A stretch of DNA of 64,000 bases from Hymenobacter aranciens (GCF_030580865.1 NZ_JAUQSY010000004.1:1-64000), one strand, 5' to 3'; positions 9,901 to 19,340 are shown, counted from the stretch's first letter. Numbers and translations: made by a program. Notes: generated by a model not told the origin, from the letters alone.

Positions 9901-12900
9901 CACCGGCGAGGGCGACGGCGTGATGGTGGTGGCCACGTCGGCCACGCCGCTCACCGGGATGGTGTACACGGCCGTGTTGCTGATGCCGCCGGCGGCATCG
10001 GTGGCCGAGAAGTTAAACGTGGCATTGCCCGCAAAGCCCGACGTGGGCTGGTAAGTCAGCTGGCCGATGTTGGCGACGGGCACCACCGTGGCGGCCGTTA
10101 CGGGCGTGCCGTTGTAGCTCAGCGTGCCGCTGCTCGGCGCGTTCACCGTGAAGCTGCTGATGGCCGCGCCGGTGCCGTTGAAGCCGGGCGTGGCGCTCAG
10201 GTTGGGGTTCAGCACGGCCGCGGCGGCCGTGGTCAGCACGGCCACGTTGGTGATGTTCTGGGCCAGCGGGTTGCTGAAGGTAACCGGCGTGGGCGAGGGC
10301 GTGTCGCCGTGCGAGGTGGCGGGCAGGGTGGTGCCGTTGGTGCTGGCGTCGCCGTCGAGCACCTGGGCCGGGGCCAGCGCGGCGCCGTTCACCAGGATGT
10401 AGCCGGCGCTGGGGCTGTTGCCCTCGGTGCTGGCGTACACGGTGTTGTTCTGGGCCGTGGTCGGGATGGCGGCCACGCTCGGGTAGGTCACGCGCACCGT
10501 GTAGGTGATGGTGCTGGTGGCATTGCTGGCCAGGGCCGTGGTGCCGGCCAGCAGGCCGGTGCTGGTGGTGCCGTTGAAGCCGGCGTTGGTGGCCAGGGCG
10601 GCGCCGCTGGTCACGGCCGGGGCCGTCACTACGGTTACGCTGCTGGCATTGGGGAACGACGTGCCGGCGGTGTTGCTACCGTCGTTCAGGAAGTTTACAA
10701 TCTGCACGTTCGGGTCCGAGGTCACGCCGGTGTTTTTCACCGTGGCGGTGTAGGTCACGTCAAACGAGGTGGCGTTCACGCGCACCGGGGTGGCGGCGCT
10801 CAGCACTACGTCGAGGCTCTGGGTGGGGAACACGCAGGAAGCGCCGTCGGACTGCGTAGCCAGGCCGGCCGAGCCGATGAGCGTCGCCATACCGGTCGAG
10901 GTGCTGAAATTCACTAGGTTACCTTGGTTGGTAGCACCGTAGAGGCCACCGGCCGCGTCGAAGAACAGCGAGCCCATGTCATCGCCGGCCGTGGCCGGAG
11001 TGCCCAGCACGGTCACCGTGCCCGTGTTCGGGTCGATGCGGCTCATGCCGTTGGCGGCACCGGTGCCGGTGGCGTAGTAACGGTTGCCGTAGAGCTGATT
11101 GTCAATCGGGTTGTAGGCAATGTCGCCGAAGTTCACCGGCGAGCTGAGCGTCAGCGTCGAGATGGCCAGCGTCGACACCGTGAGCTTGGTGATGGTGCTC
11201 GACGTGTTATTCACCAGGTAAAGCACCCCGTTCAGGTCGGCCGTGGCCGAGTTGTAGCCGCTGGCCGAAAGGCCGCTGATGGCGCCCAGGCTTTGCACGC
11301 CGGTAGTGCTGAGGCGGTAGAGCGTGTTGTTGCTCAGGCCAAACGCGTAGAGGTAGCCGTCGGCGTAGTTGAACGACAGGCCGTTCAGGGCCACGCCCGC
11401 GTCGTAGAGCGTGGTGCCCACGTAGGTTACGGTGCTGCCCGTGCTGGTGCGGTCGAGCCGCTCCAACACCGACGACAAGCCACTGGCCGACTGACGGATG
11501 CGGTAGAACACCGAGTTGCAGGTGAAGGCCGGGCCGGCGATGGTGATGTTCAGCGTAGCCTGGTCGGGGGCCGTGTTGGCACCCTGGCCGGGCGAGCTCA
11601 GGCCGATGTTGCTGGTCAGCGCGCCACCGGCGGCCGGGGGCGTGAAGGAGAACGTGAACGAGTTGGTAGTGCCCGAAGCCAGCGTGCCCAGCGTGGGGTA
11701 GGTGATGGTGTTGCCCGATACCGAGCCGCCGGTGGCGGTGATGCCCGTGGAGCCGGCCGGCAGGGTCACAGTGCGCGTCACGCTGTTGGCCGTGCTGCCG
11801 CCGTTGTTGGTATAGGTTACGGTGTAGCTGTTGCTGCCCACGGCCAGCAGGGCGCTGGGGCCGGTCAGGGTCGTCGTCACGTCGGCGGCCGGGGTGATGG
11901 TCACCGTCGAGCTGGCGTTATCGTTGGCGGTGGCGCCGTTCTGGCCGGTGGTGGTGCCCACCGTCGAGCTGGCCGTCACGCTGGCGAAGGTGCCGGGTAC
12001 CGAAGCAATGGTTACCGTGGCGTTGGCCGTGCCGTTGGGCGCCAGCGTGGCTACCGAGTTCAGGGTCACTATGCCAGTGGCATTATCATAGGTGCCGGTG
12101 CTACCGCCGCTGATGGTCACCGTGCCCAGGCCGGCCGGCAGCGTCAGCGTGCGGGTGAAGCCCTGGGCCGTGTTCGGGCCGTTGTTGTTGTAGCCCACCG
12201 TAAACACCAGCTGCGAGCCGGCATTCACCGGGTTAGCCGAGGGCGTGATGGTGGTAGCCACGTCGGCCACCGCCGTTACGGGGATGGTGTAGGTGGCCGC
12301 GCCCGCCGTAGCCGTGCCGGTGCCGGTGCGGTTGGTGGTGCTGGTGATGCCGTTGGCATCGGTCACGGTGTAGGTAAAGGTCTGGTTGCCCGAGTTGGGG
12401 GCCGTCGGCGTGTAGGTCAGGGTGCCCAGCTGGGCGGCCGTGATGACCGTGCCCGCCGTTACGGGCGTGATGCCGGTGCCGGGGTTGTAGTTCAGCGTGC
12501 CCTGGGCGGGCAGCGTCACGATAGTATAGGAGGCAATGCTGTTGCCGGTGCCCGAAGCGGTGCCGCTCAGGTTGGGGTTCAGCACCGTAGCGCCGTTGTT
12601 GTTCGGAATGCTGATGTTGGTCACGTTCTGGGCGATGGGCGGGGTGTTCACCGCCACGTTGCCCGAGAACTCGGAGGTAGCGCCGCTCAACGTAGCCGTG
12701 GCCGTGAGCAGCGTGCCAGCCGCCACGCCCGGCAGCGAGCTCAGCGGAATGCTGTAGCTGAAGCCGTTGGCGTTGGTATCGGAGCCCTGGGCGAAGCCGT
12801 TGATGGCGCCCGGGCCGTAGCTCTGGCCGGTGGCCGCGCTGTTATCCACGTTGCCGGTGGTGGCGCCTTCGGTCAGGGTGAGCAGGAAGGTGCGGCCCTG

Positions 12901-15900
12901 GCCGAAGTTGGCACCGGTGGCGTTGGGGGTAGCCGGGTTGGCTTGGCCCACAAACAGTTCAATCGTAGCGCCGGCTTTGGCGAATCCGCTCAACACCAGG
13001 TTGGTGCCCACGATGGTGGCACCGCGCAGAATCGGGTAGTTCACGAGGCCGTTGGCGCCGGTGGTGCCGCTGGCGTTGTTCAGCGTCACGTAGGGCGAGG
13101 TACCGGCAATTTCGCCGTCACCGTTCACTCCCAGGTCGATGCCGATGGCGCCCGAGGCGGTAGCCGTGCCGTTGAGGCCGGCTACGTTGCCGTTGTTGTA
13201 AGTCGAGTTCTGGCTAACTACCGTGCCGGTTACCGGCGAAGCCCCCGTATTGCCCAGCAGCTGGATGCCCGAGCCGTAGTTGTCGAAAATGACGTTGCGC
13301 GAAATCGTGTTGCTAGCGCCGTACACCCGCACGCCAGGCGTTTCGCTCGGGGCCAGGGTGGCCGTGCCGCGGCCGTTGTTGGCCACGGTGTTGTTGGTGA
13401 AAGTGTTCGAGCCCGCCGAGCGGTAGCTGTCGATGCCGACGCCGGCATTGTCGATTACGAGGTTGTTGGTAGCCGTGCTGCTGCTGCCCTGAATGTCGAT
13501 GCCATCGAAGTTGGCGCTGGCGCGGCCGTTACCACGAATCTCATTGCCCGTGATGGTCACGTTAGTCACCCCGGCGTTGGTCGAAATACCCTTGCCGTTG
13601 GCGAAACCCATCAGGTTGTTGCTGACCGTGATGCCGGCAGTGCCACCGGTCAGGCGCACGTTGTCGGCCACGCTGGCCGTGCCCGGCACGCTGAAGGCCG
13701 TGGCGGTGGTGCCCAGCACGTTCTGGGTGATGAGCACATTGTTCACCGAGCTGCGGATGTTGGCGCTGTTATCGTTGTCGGCCGTGGAGCCGAAGCCGTA
13801 GATGGCCAGGCCGCGCACGCGGCTGTCGGCGCCGGCCAGGTCGAGGCCGAAGGCCACGGCCGTGCTGCCTACCAGCTGCACTTCGGGGCCGTTGAGGCGG
13901 CTCAGGGCGGTGGCCTGGGTGCCCACGGTGCCGCCGGTACCCAGCAGCACGTCGTTCGTGTTGCCGACGTTGAAGGTCTGCGTCGCGCCGTTGATGGCCG
14001 TGCTCGGGCCCGTAATCTGCGGCAGGGCGGTGGTGGGCGTAATCACGGCCACGCCGCTGGTGAGGCCGCTCACGAGGCCAGCCAGCTGGCCAGCGTTAGC
14101 CGCGCCGTTCGGAATCATGAAGATGCTGTTCTCTACACCAGCCGTCAGGCTCACGCCGGCGCGGCCGGCGGCCGTGGAGGTGGCGGCCAGGTCCTGGGCG
14201 TTGGTGTAGGAGCCGGCCTGGGCCAGGCTGGTTTCGCCGCCGAGGGCGTTGGCGTTAGTGATGAACTGGCGCAGCGAGCCCTGGCCCGCGTTGTTGGTGT
14301 TCACCACGAGGTCGAAGTTGAAGCCGAAGTCGGGGCCGGTGGTGGCGGTGGTGCCCACCGTCACGGCGCGCTGGCTTTCGGCGATGGTCGTGCCGGTGTT
14401 CAGGCTGGCCAGGGTGGCGTTGGTGGTGTTGGCGGCGGCATCCGTTTTCTCGGGCGCCTCGCCGCCCACGCGGGTGGTGGTGCCGTTGTAGGTCTGCACC
14501 GGCAGCAGGCCGGCCACGTAGCCGGTGCGCGAGCTGGTCACGGTGGAGTTTACCACGCGCACCGTGTAGCTGGCCGCCGCCACGTTGAAGGTGTAGAGGC
14601 CGGCGGCATCGGTGGTGGTAGCGGCTACGAAGTTGCCGCTGGCATTGTACAGCTCAACGCGGGCGCCGGGGCGCACGCTGGCGCCGGTAGCGGTGCGCGG
14701 GCGGCCCGCGCCCCCACCGTAGTTCACGTCTTCAAACACGTAGCCCGTCAGCGGTGAGGTTACCGCCACGTTGCCCGAAAACTCGGAGGTGGCTCCGCTG
14801 AGGGTGGCCGTGCTGGTGAGCAGCGCGCCAGGCGTGATGCTGGCGAAGCTGCCGCTGAGTGGAATACTGAAGGTGAAGGCGTTAGTATTGTCGGCGCCTT
14901 GATTGAGTCCGTTTACCGGACTGGTGTAGGTGCCGGTGCCCGTATCGGAGTCTACCCCGGCTGCGCCTTCGGTGAAGGTGCCCAGGTACGTCTGGCCCTC
15001 GCCAAAGCCCGAGGCGTCGGCTGTAGCGCCGGGGCTGAAGAATTCAATAACCGAGTTCGGCCGGGCAAAGCCCGACACCACCAGATTCGAGCCTGAGACC
15101 ACGGCCGAGGTAATGACGGGGAAGTTCAGCAGGCCATTGCCGCCGGTGTCGCCGTCGCCGTTGTCGTTCAGGGTCACGAAGGGCGCGCTGCCGAGGTCTG
15201 CATTTTCGCCGCCAGCCAGCAGGTCGATGCCAATCTGGCCCGTAGCGGCGGTGTTGTTGGCCGACACAATGGTGCCGTTGTTATGAATAGAGTTCTGCGT
15301 GATGAGGGTCGTGCCGTTCACTACCTGCACGCCGGCCCCGTAGTTGCCGGTCGAGACGTTCTGGCTGAAGGTATTGCCGGTGCCGAAGAAGCGCGCGGCG
15401 GCCGTCTCTTGCGGGTTGGTACCCGTGTTGCCGACCCCGTTGCCGCTGAAAGTGTTACCCGTTACGTTGTTCGAGCCCGCGCTGTCGAAGCTATCGAAGC
15501 CCTGAGCCGCATTGTTTATCAATAGGTTGCCGGTAAACGTGCCGCCGCTGCCATGGGCATCCACGCCGTCGTAAATGCCATTGTTGCGGGCGTTGCCCCG
15601 GATTTCGTTGCCCGTCATGCTGACACCCGTCACGGCCGTAGCGATGTGTACGCCACTGCCCCCGGCAAAGCCAATCAGGTTGTTGGTGAGGCTGACGCCC
15701 GTGCCGCCGAATACGCGCACGTCGGTGCTGATATTGGCTACCGGTGGCACTGCGAAGCTGGTGGCGGCACTGCCCAGCACGTTGCTGGTCAAGGTCACGT
15801 TGTTGGCATTCGTCACAATGCTGCCGTTGCCGTTGTCGTCGATGCCGTTGCCAAAGCCATAGATGGCCAGCCCGCGCACGCTGGCGCCGGCGCCAGCAAT

Positions 15901-18900
15901 GTTGAGACCAGTGGCGACGGCCGTGCTGCCCACCAGCTGCACTTCCGGCCCGTTGAGCTGGCTCAGAGGCGTGCTCTGCGTGCCCACGGTGCCGCCCGCA
16001 CCGAGCAGCACATCGTTCGAGTTGCCGATGTTGAAGGTCTGCGTCGCGCCGTTGATGGCGGTGTTGGGGCCGGTTAGCTGCGGCAGTGCAGTTGCCGGCG
16101 TAATCACGGCCACGCCGCCGGTGAGTTGGCCAGCCGGAATCATAAAGATGCTCGACTCGACCCCGGCGGGCAGCGCCACGCCGGCCCGGCCCGCGGCCGT
16201 CGAGTTGGCGGCCAGGTTCAGGGCGTTGGTGTAGGAGCCCGCCTGGGCCAGTGAGGTTTCGCCACCCAGCGTGTTGCTGTTGACGATGAACTGGCGCAGC
16301 GAGCCCTGGCCCGCGTTGTTGGTATTGACAATAGTCGAGTAGTTGAAGCCGAAGTCCACGCCCGTGGTGGCCGAGGCCGTGGTGCCGGGCAAGGTGACGG
16401 CCACCACGCTCTGGGCCGTTACGCCGGGCGTGCTGCCGCTGGGAGCCACGTCAATCGAGCCCAGGGTAGCGCCTGCCGTCGTGATGTTGCCGCCGTCGTT
16501 GCGGGCGGGGTTTTCACCCCCCACGCGGCTGGGGTCGTTGTAGCGGTAGGTTTGCACGGGCACCAGCGTACTGACAGCCCCGGTGCGCGACGAAGTAACC
16601 GTGCCGTTTACCACCCGCACGGTGTAAGTGTTGCCGGCGGTCAGGTTGTTGAAGGCGTAGTTGCCGCTGGCGTCGGTAGTGGTGGCGCTCACGAACGTAG
16701 CCGTACTGCCCGAGCCATTGAACAGCTCGACGCGCACGTTGGGGCGGCTCACGCCGCTGCTGGCGGCCAGGGTGCGGCCGCTGCCGCCCCCGTAGTTCAC
16801 ATCTTCATACACGTTGCCGGCCAGGCCGGGCGCAAAGGCAACGGGCGTGGGCGCGGGCGCGTCGGCCGTACCCGTGCTACGCAGGGAAGGCTGGGCCGAG
16901 CCGTTGGTGCTGATGTCAGTGGCCAGGGGGTTGGCCGGGGGCGTCAGCGTGCCGCTGGTGGTTTGGGTGTAGCCGCTGTTGAGGCCGCTGGTTACGCTAG
17001 CGTAGGCCGAGTTGCTGGCCGTCAGCGGCACTTGGCCGGCGGGGAAAGTCACGCGCATCGTGAAGCTGATGGTGGCCTGCTGGCCGGCCGTCAGCGTCTG
17101 AGTAGCGCTGGGGTTGAGTAGCGCCGCCAGCGTGGGGCTGGTTGCCACGCCGGCACCTACGGCCGTGCCCTGGCCGGTATAGGCCGGGTTGGCCGTCAGG
17201 GTGCTGCCGTTGAGGTTAGCCACCGTGATGCTGCCTACCAGGGCCGCCGTGGTGGCGCCGGGGAAGGTGACGTTGGTCGAGCTGCCCCAGATAAAGTCGC
17301 TCACCTGCACGTTGGTATTGGTGACGGTGCCGGTGTTGCGCACGTACAGCGTGAAGCTTATGTCACGCTGGTTGGGGTTGCCGGGCACCAGGGCGGTGCT
17401 GGTCAGCTGCTTCACCACGTCGATGTACTGGCCGGGGTTGATGCAGCTGGCGCCGTCCGAGTTGCTGGCGCCGTTAATGTTATTGAGCAGCGTGTACACG
17501 CCCGTCGATTTATTGACGCTGTAAAACGCGCCGCTGGTGGCGGTAATGGCTCCCCCGGGCCCGTTGCCATAGGCAAACAGGTTGCCGCTGGTATCGAAGA
17601 AGTTCGAGCCAATGGGCTGCGTGGTATCGGTAGAAGTACCGCTGATGGTGACGACCGCGCCCGTGTTCGGATTGATGGAATACAGAATACCCGGCTGCGA
17701 GCCGCCGTACAGCAGCCCGCTTACCGGGTCGAAGGCCAGGTCATACACCAGAATGGAGGCCGACAGCGTGAGCGTCGTCACCGTTACGGGTGAGGTGCTC
17801 AGGTCGAGCTTATAAACCGTAGCGTCGTCGGCCTGCGACTTGAGGTAGAACGTGAAGCCGCGGTCGACGGTGCCAGCGGCCCACTGCTGCACGGGCAGCC
17901 CCGCCACAAAGCCCAGCGACTCGATGCCGCCCTGGCCAATCTTGTTGATTTCCACGAACGACGACGGCTGCTGCTCGCGCGAAGTGCCCGCCGTTACCGG
18001 GTTGCCGGTACCGTTGCTGGTATTACCGCGGTACGTCAGGGCGTAGAGGTAACCGTTGTTGGGCTCGTAGCCCAGGGCGTTCAAGGTGGCGCCCAGTTCC
18101 TGCTGCTGCGTGGTGGTGTAGGGCGTAGTGGCGCGGTTCACCGCGTACAGCCGGCTGGAGCTGCCCGACGAGCCGTTGATGGCCGCGTTGGCCGTCTGGC
18201 GGATTTGGTAAAAAGTACCGTCGCAGCTGAAAGCCGCCCCGGCACTGGCCGACACGGCACGCAGCACGATGGCCGTCACCGCAACCTGGTTGTCGTTGTT
18301 GTTGGTTGCCGTTACCGGGTCGGTCAGGCGCAGCTCCACGTTGGTCGTGTTGGCCGCCGTGGTGAAGGTGTAGGTCTGCTGCGTCCAGATGTCGCCGCCG
18401 GCACCCGTCGTTTCAAACGGCACCGTGACGGTGCCCAGCGTGGTGGGGCCCGTGGTTGCGCTGGTGCTGCTCAGAAAGGTAGTTTTCAGCTGAAGCTGCG
18501 GCGCTACCCCCGTGGCGCCCACCGGGGCCGCGTTGGAGTAGTAGTAGCTTACGGTGTACTGCGTGTTTGGCAGCACACTCACGTTTTGGTACCAGATGTC
18601 GGCGCTGGTAGTAGTGCCCCGGTACAACAGAAAGGTATTCAGCGTCGTAGTGCTCGTCACCGGATTGGTGGGCGACGACGGGCTGAAATCTGAGTACGTG
18701 CGCTGCGTGACGCCACTACCGTTGGTCGCATAGTTGGCCGCATCAATTTGCACGTTCACGTTGCCCCGGGCGGGGTTCGTGTCGGTATTGACGTAAGGCT
18801 GGCTACTCCGCCAGGCCCCTAGGTCGGTTCCGGGGGCCAGGGTGTAAGCCGTCGCATTAACTCCCGGGTAAGTGGCAAACCGGCCGTTTTGCACAATTTG

Positions 18901-18999
18901 CGGTCCCACCCCAGCCCAGGCCGAGGTGACAGCACCCAGCCACAGCAGCAGCAGTTGCGTCAGCAGCCGCACCCGTGGCACTCGTAAGGTTGTCTCCAT
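3982..18999 (-). CDS. Giant T9SS-exported surface protein, 5,005 aa, DUF11 and beta-helix repeats
   Basis: A very large exported protein. Residues 1-30 are a Sec signal peptide (VRLLTQLLLLWLGAVTSAWA). Then come a jelly-roll/CBM4_9-like segment (about 30-250), a propeller-like domain starting FSCDGTFYQIRQ (about 253-500; a second copy starts near 2493 as FTCNSVFYRIRQ, resembling DUF6923), and two modules of an SdrD-B-like domain (EDVNYGGG at about 728 and 1415) plus a right-handed parallel beta-helix opened by GQGSLRQF. Cadherin-like linkers follow, then 14 DUF11/CARDB-like Ig repeats, each beginning like ADVATTITGP and carrying TNNGPS. The end has the FN3-like module VELTVFTAK...ASEKNNDHFDVERS (about 4820) and a type A T9SS sorting domain (LYPNPAVGETTLDLSQ...LTKRLIKN). 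Role is likely surface adhesin or matrix protein (inference). It has its own terminator at 3906-3939 and a candidate promoter at 19077-19084. Confidence 0.9.
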   Translation of the reverse strand: METTLRVPRVRLLTQLLLLWLGAVTSAWAGVGPQIVQNGRFATYPGVNATAYTLAPGTDLGAWRSSQPYVNTDTNPARGNVNVQIDAANYATNGSGVTQRTYSDFSPSSPTNPVTSTTTLNTFLLYRGTTTSADIWYQNVSVLPNTQYTVSYYYSNAAPVGATGVAPQLQLKTTFLSSTSATTGPTTLGTVTVPFETTGAGGDIWTQQTYTFTTAANTTNVELRLTDPVTATNNNDNQVAVTAIVLRAVSASAGAAFSCDGTFYQIRQTANAAINGSSGSSSRLYAVNRATTPYTTTQQQELGATLNALGYEPNNGYLYALTYRGNTSNGTGNPVTAGTSREQQPSSFVEINKIGQGGIESLGFVAGLPVQQWAAGTVDRGFTFYLKSQADDATVYKLDLSTSPVTVTTLTLSASILVYDLAFDPVSGLLYGGSQPGILYSINPNTGAVVTISGTSTDTTQPIGSNFFDTSGNLFAYGNGPGGAITATSGAFYSVNKSTGVYTLLNNINGASNSDGASCINPGQYIDVVKQLTSTALVPGNPNQRDISFTLYVRNTGTVTNTNVQVSDFIWGSSTNVTFPGATTAALVGSITVANLNGSTLTANPAYTGQGTAVGAGVATSPTLAALLNPSATQTLTAGQQATISFTMRVTFPAGQVPLTASNSAYASVTSGLNSGYTQTTSGTLTPPANPLATDISTNGSAQPSLRSTGTADAPAPTPVAFAPGLAGNVYEDVNYGGGSGRTLAASSGVSRPNVRVELFNGSGSTATFVSATTTDASGNYAFNNLTAGNTYTVRVVNGTVTSSRTGAVSTLVPVQTYRYNDPSRVGGENPARNDGGNITTAGATLGSIDVAPSGSTPGVTAQSVVAVTLPGTTASATTGVDFGFNYSTIVNTNNAGQGSLRQFIVNSNTLGGETSLAQAGSYTNALNLAANSTAAGRAGVALPAGVESSIFMIPAGQLTGGVAVITPATALPQLTGPNTAINGATQTFNIGNSNDVLLGAGGTVGTQSTPLSQLNGPEVQLVGSTAVATGLNIAGAGASVRGLAIYGFGNGIDDNGNGSIVTNANNVTLTSNVLGSAATSFAVPPVANISTDVRVFGGTGVSLTNNLIGFAGGSGVHIATAVTGVSMTGNEIRGNARNNGIYDGVDAHGSGGTFTGNLLINNAAQGFDSFDSAGSNNVTGNTFSGNGVGNTGTNPQETAAARFFGTGNTFSQNVSTGNYGAGVQVVNGTTLITQNSIHNNGTIVSANNTAATGQIGIDLLAGGENADLGSAPFVTLNDNGDGDTGGNGLLNFPVITSAVVSGSNLVVSGFARPNSVIEFFSPGATADASGFGEGQTYLGTFTEGAAGVDSDTGTGTYTSPVNGLNQGADNTNAFTFSIPLSGSFASITPGALLTSTATLSGATSEFSGNVAVTSPLTGYVFEDVNYGGGAGRPRTATGASVRPGARVELYNASGNFVAATTTDAAGLYTFNVAAASYTVRVVNSTVTSSRTGYVAGLLPVQTYNGTTTRVGGEAPEKTDAAANTTNATLASLNTGTTIAESQRAVTVGTTATTGPDFGFNFDLVVNTNNAGQGSLRQFITNANALGGETSLAQAGSYTNAQDLAATSTAAGRAGVSLTAGVENSIFMIPNGAANAGQLAGLVSGLTSGVAVITPTTALPQITGPSTAINGATQTFNVGNTNDVLLGTGGTVGTQATALSRLNGPEVQLVGSTAVAFGLDLAGADSRVRGLAIYGFGSTADNDNSANIRSSVNNVLITQNVLGTTATAFSVPGTASVADNVRLTGGTAGITVSNNLMGFANGKGISTNAGVTNVTITGNEIRGNGRASANFDGIDIQGSSSTATNNLVIDNAGVGIDSYRSAGSNTFTNNTVANNGRGTATLAPSETPGVRVYGASNTISRNVIFDNYGSGIQLLGNTGASPVTGTVVSQNSTYNNGNVAGLNGTATASGAIGIDLGVNGDGEIAGTSPYVTLNNASGTTGANGLVNYPILRGATIVGTNLVLSGFAKAGATIELFVGQANPATPNATGANFGQGRTFLLTLTEGATTGNVDNSAATGQSYGPGAINGFAQGSDTNANGFSYSIPLSSLPGVAAGTLLTATATLSGATSEFSGNVAVNTPPIAQNVTNISIPNNNGATVLNPNLSGTASGTGNSIASYTIVTLPAQGTLNYNPGTGITPVTAGTVITAAQLGTLTYTPTAPNSGNQTFTYTVTDANGITSTTNRTGTGTATAGAATYTIPVTAVADVATTITPSANPVNAGSQLVFTVGYNNNGPNTAQGFTRTLTLPAGLGTVTISGGSTGTYDNATGIVTLNSVATLAPNGTANATVTIASVPGTFASVTASSTVGTTTGQNGATANDNASSTVTITPAADVTTTLTGPSALLAVGSNSYTVTYTNNGGSTANSVTRTVTLPAGSTGITATGGSVSGNTITYPTLGTLASGTTNSFTFSFTPPAAGGALTSNIGLSSPGQGANTAPDQATLNITIAGPAFTCNSVFYRIRQSASGLSSVLERLDRTSTGSTVTYVGTTLYDAGVALNGLSFNYADGYLYAFGLSNNTLYRLSTTGVQSLGAISGLSASGYNSATADLNGVLYLVNNTSSTITKLTVSTLAISTLTLSSPVNFGDIAYNPIDNQLYGNRYYATGTGAANGMSRIDPNTGTVTVLGTPATAGDDMGSLFFDAAGGLYGATNQGNLVNFSTSTGMATLIGSAGLATQSDGASCVFPTQSLDVVLSAATPVRVNATSFDVTYTATVKNTGVTSDPNVQIVNFLNDGSNTAGTSFPNASSVTVVTAPAVTSGAALATNAGFNGTTSTGLLAGTTALASNATSTITYTVRVTYPSVAAIPTTAQNNTVYASTEGNSPSAGYILVNGAALAPAQVLDGDASTNGTTLPATSHGDTPSPTPVTFSNPLAQNITNVAVLTTAAAAVLNPNLSATPGFNGTGAAISSFTVNAPSSGTLSYNGTPVTAATVVPVANIGQLTYQPTSGFAGNATFNFSATDAAGGISNTAVYTIPVSGVADVATTITPSPSPVNAGGTLTFTVTFTNAGPNTAAGYTRTLTLPAGLGTGVTITGATYDNATGTVTFTTPPTTLASGANANVTVTIPNVPASFSSITASTTTGTSTSQGADSGANSATSTVNVTPVADVYTSLTGPGSLTAGQASGNYSVTFGNNGPSTAAGVNRTVSIPANTATAVTSSAGGTVTGSFATGWTITYATAASFATGTSNNYTFTLTPGPLTTGSSIAVTSNTSTTTSQNGATANDASTVSYTVGAIADVTTTLTAPATLLTGVPSGNYTVVFANNGPSTAVGVTRVVTIPANTASAVSATGATVTGSEAAGWTLTYPGGTIVSGNSDSYTFTLTPSAAASGTNLVVTSTTGTSTGQGLNLGPDVATTSTAVTPVADVLTTITGPTTISQGQATGNYTATFTNNGPSTAATVTRTVTLPTGATLSPAQVTALNTTYGLTGNGVNTGSYSTTGSGATAVTTINFGTQTSVASGASSSFVFAFTAPATSGAASIASNTGTATSQNGATGNDASTLNLTVAPVADVTTTISGPTQLSTGVATGTYTVTYANVGTAAASTVTRTVTLPAGATLTTAQTTAITSQGGTVSGSTIDFGNVTTLAAGASSSFTFSFTAPATAGPAAVSSSTSTATAEGTNPAPNSSTINATVNAVADVAATITPIAASVAAGSTGVGFNVSFANNGALTAAGVTRTVQLPAGLGTVSATNGGTYNNTTGVVTYTPSPTTIANGTPLTSVITFTAPATGPVTATANVATTSTEAGQTANNTQSASLAITPSFDLLTSIYGPATVVQGNQVTLNVTTTNNGPSATTATQTVQLIGGLTNVFVSNGGTYDSGNGLVSFPALASLPSGQTVANTISFTAPTAGTALAPVATVTPNTAPAGETNTANNTAYLNGAASSTSLTISAPTTPRANVYTTVSATPQAVAAGAPVTVTVTQGNAGPSAAADVAATVQLLPGLTITTLPSGATYNAVTGLLTLPAITSQASGASTSYTIVFTAPANAGNNGQLLISASATTQTSETVLADNVASTVVTVTPTADVATFVSGPANATAGQVVTYAASFANNGLGTATGVTRTVQLPAGLGTVTILDAATGLPAGTYNSATGLVTFTTLATQAAGTSSAYTLSFAAPAASFTVRSATGATTADGMTTNNASSVSTAVAGAADVAVSLSGPATAVVGNPVTYFVTTTNNGPSGATGVATTLQLPIGLNGVTVSSGSYDGGTGVVTFAPIGALSGGASVGDYVSFTMPSATGGQLAGTATVTSTSPDPVGGNNSASTATSVAPVTGTTADLATTVAAPASITAGASLTVTATFTNNGPAAATNVTPTLQLPAGLTGVTVSNSGTYNPATGVVTWPLIASAPSTATVSYTATFAAPATGSVRATSAVSSQTSDNVLTNNSNTTTTTISASYDAVTSLSGPASSLPGATNTYTVTATNNGPSVAPSVTPTVTLPAGVTATNISNGGTQTGTTITWPAIANLAAGTTNAVAYTFDVTMPATGSLALTASVTAAGESNPGNNGASLTTTRANQTPVASNVVNSLQAPRGNTSTEALLISPLAATDADGTVSTYQLLSVLPTAQGVLYYNNNVDGISGTPVAVTTANYAALSLTQAQANTLRFDPASGYTGNVFFSYQATDNLGAVSSPALYTVQSATDNLAVYATTPVKTNTNTNPYVTNDVLAYVIDPNGAQYNSAGAIYNANGTLVTAGAPRNGLATSGTNAVLAPTGPASNPTNALPAGVSLNPTTGQIFVSNAAQLANPPMATTYTVNITTTDVFGGVTTQPVSFTLGAFPLPVELTVFTAKAVKLDGVLAWTTASEKNNDHFDVERSLDGRTFAKIGEVKGQGSKATPTNYALTDANIGAKVSGTVYYRLKQVDVDGATSYSPVRTIAFTKPTTPVLSLYPNPAVGETTLDLSQVPGGRYSVSILDATGRVIVGLNVEGGLTQQVSLAEVANGTYTVLLRGTTADGTTLTLTKRLIKN
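5350..12280 (-). repeat. Array of DUF11/CARDB-like Ig repeats in the 5,005-aa protein
   Basis: Fourteen coding repeats of roughly 110-130 residues, two near 11,560-12,280 and twelve from about 9,950 down to 5,350. Each starts with a variant of ADVxTxxTGP, then YTVTxxNNGPS, a basic/hydrophobic TRTVxLPAG, and GTYNxxTGxVTxP. They are diverged in protein sequence and likely form a stalk of Ig-like domains. Boundaries are approximate. Confidence 0.75.
12640..16830 (-). repeat. Two ~2.1-kb SdrD-B-like plus beta-helix modules
   Basis: Two consecutive modules encode EDVNYGGGxGR (SdrD-B/SpaA-like fold), then VVNTNNAGQGSLRQFI and a long series of short NNxI-type turns (NVTLTSNVLG, SMTGNEIRGN) of a parallel beta-helix. 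Each closes with EFSGNVAV. Three equivalent modules lie in the third giant gene (38,220-44,950), with stretches of identical DNA. Confidence 0.75.
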
Positions 19000-19076
19000 A
19001 AATTGGAAAAGAAAGTGAATTGAAAAAATTAACTACTACTACAGAAGCCCGGTATAGTCTCCTCTTATTTGCACTT

Positions 19077-19084
19077 CAAAAGTA
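19077..19084 (-). promoter_or_regulatory. Candidate -7 element (TACTTTTG) for the 5,005-aa gene
   Basis: On the minus strand the sequence reads TACTTTTG, a full match to the Bacteroidota -7 consensus TAnnTTTG, in an AT-rich leader about 78 bases before the ATG at 18999. No convincing -33 TTG is present at the usual 19-21 bp spacing, so this remains a candidate. Confidence 0.4.
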
Positions 19085-19340
19085 TGCCCCTACCCTACAC
19101 CACGCCCGATAATTCGATGAATTGAGACGATTTGCCGGTGAATGAACCGCCTGCATCGGGTAGCGAATAAGCTCTATTTGCTGAAAAACACTGCCAGGTT
19201 TTTGTACCATTCTGGGACGAATAAGCCGTGAGTTACGCTCCCCGCCAAGCGGTGGATTTATAGACTGAATTAAATTTTTATTAAAATACTTTGGGTTTAG
19301 TAACCGATGCCCTTCAGTATGGCGCTTCATGAAAGCCAAA

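Noticed and set aside
19076..19339. Minus-strand 87-codon frame in the AT-rich gap
   Set aside because: No domain, no conserved motif, and it overlaps the candidate -7 element of the giant gene.
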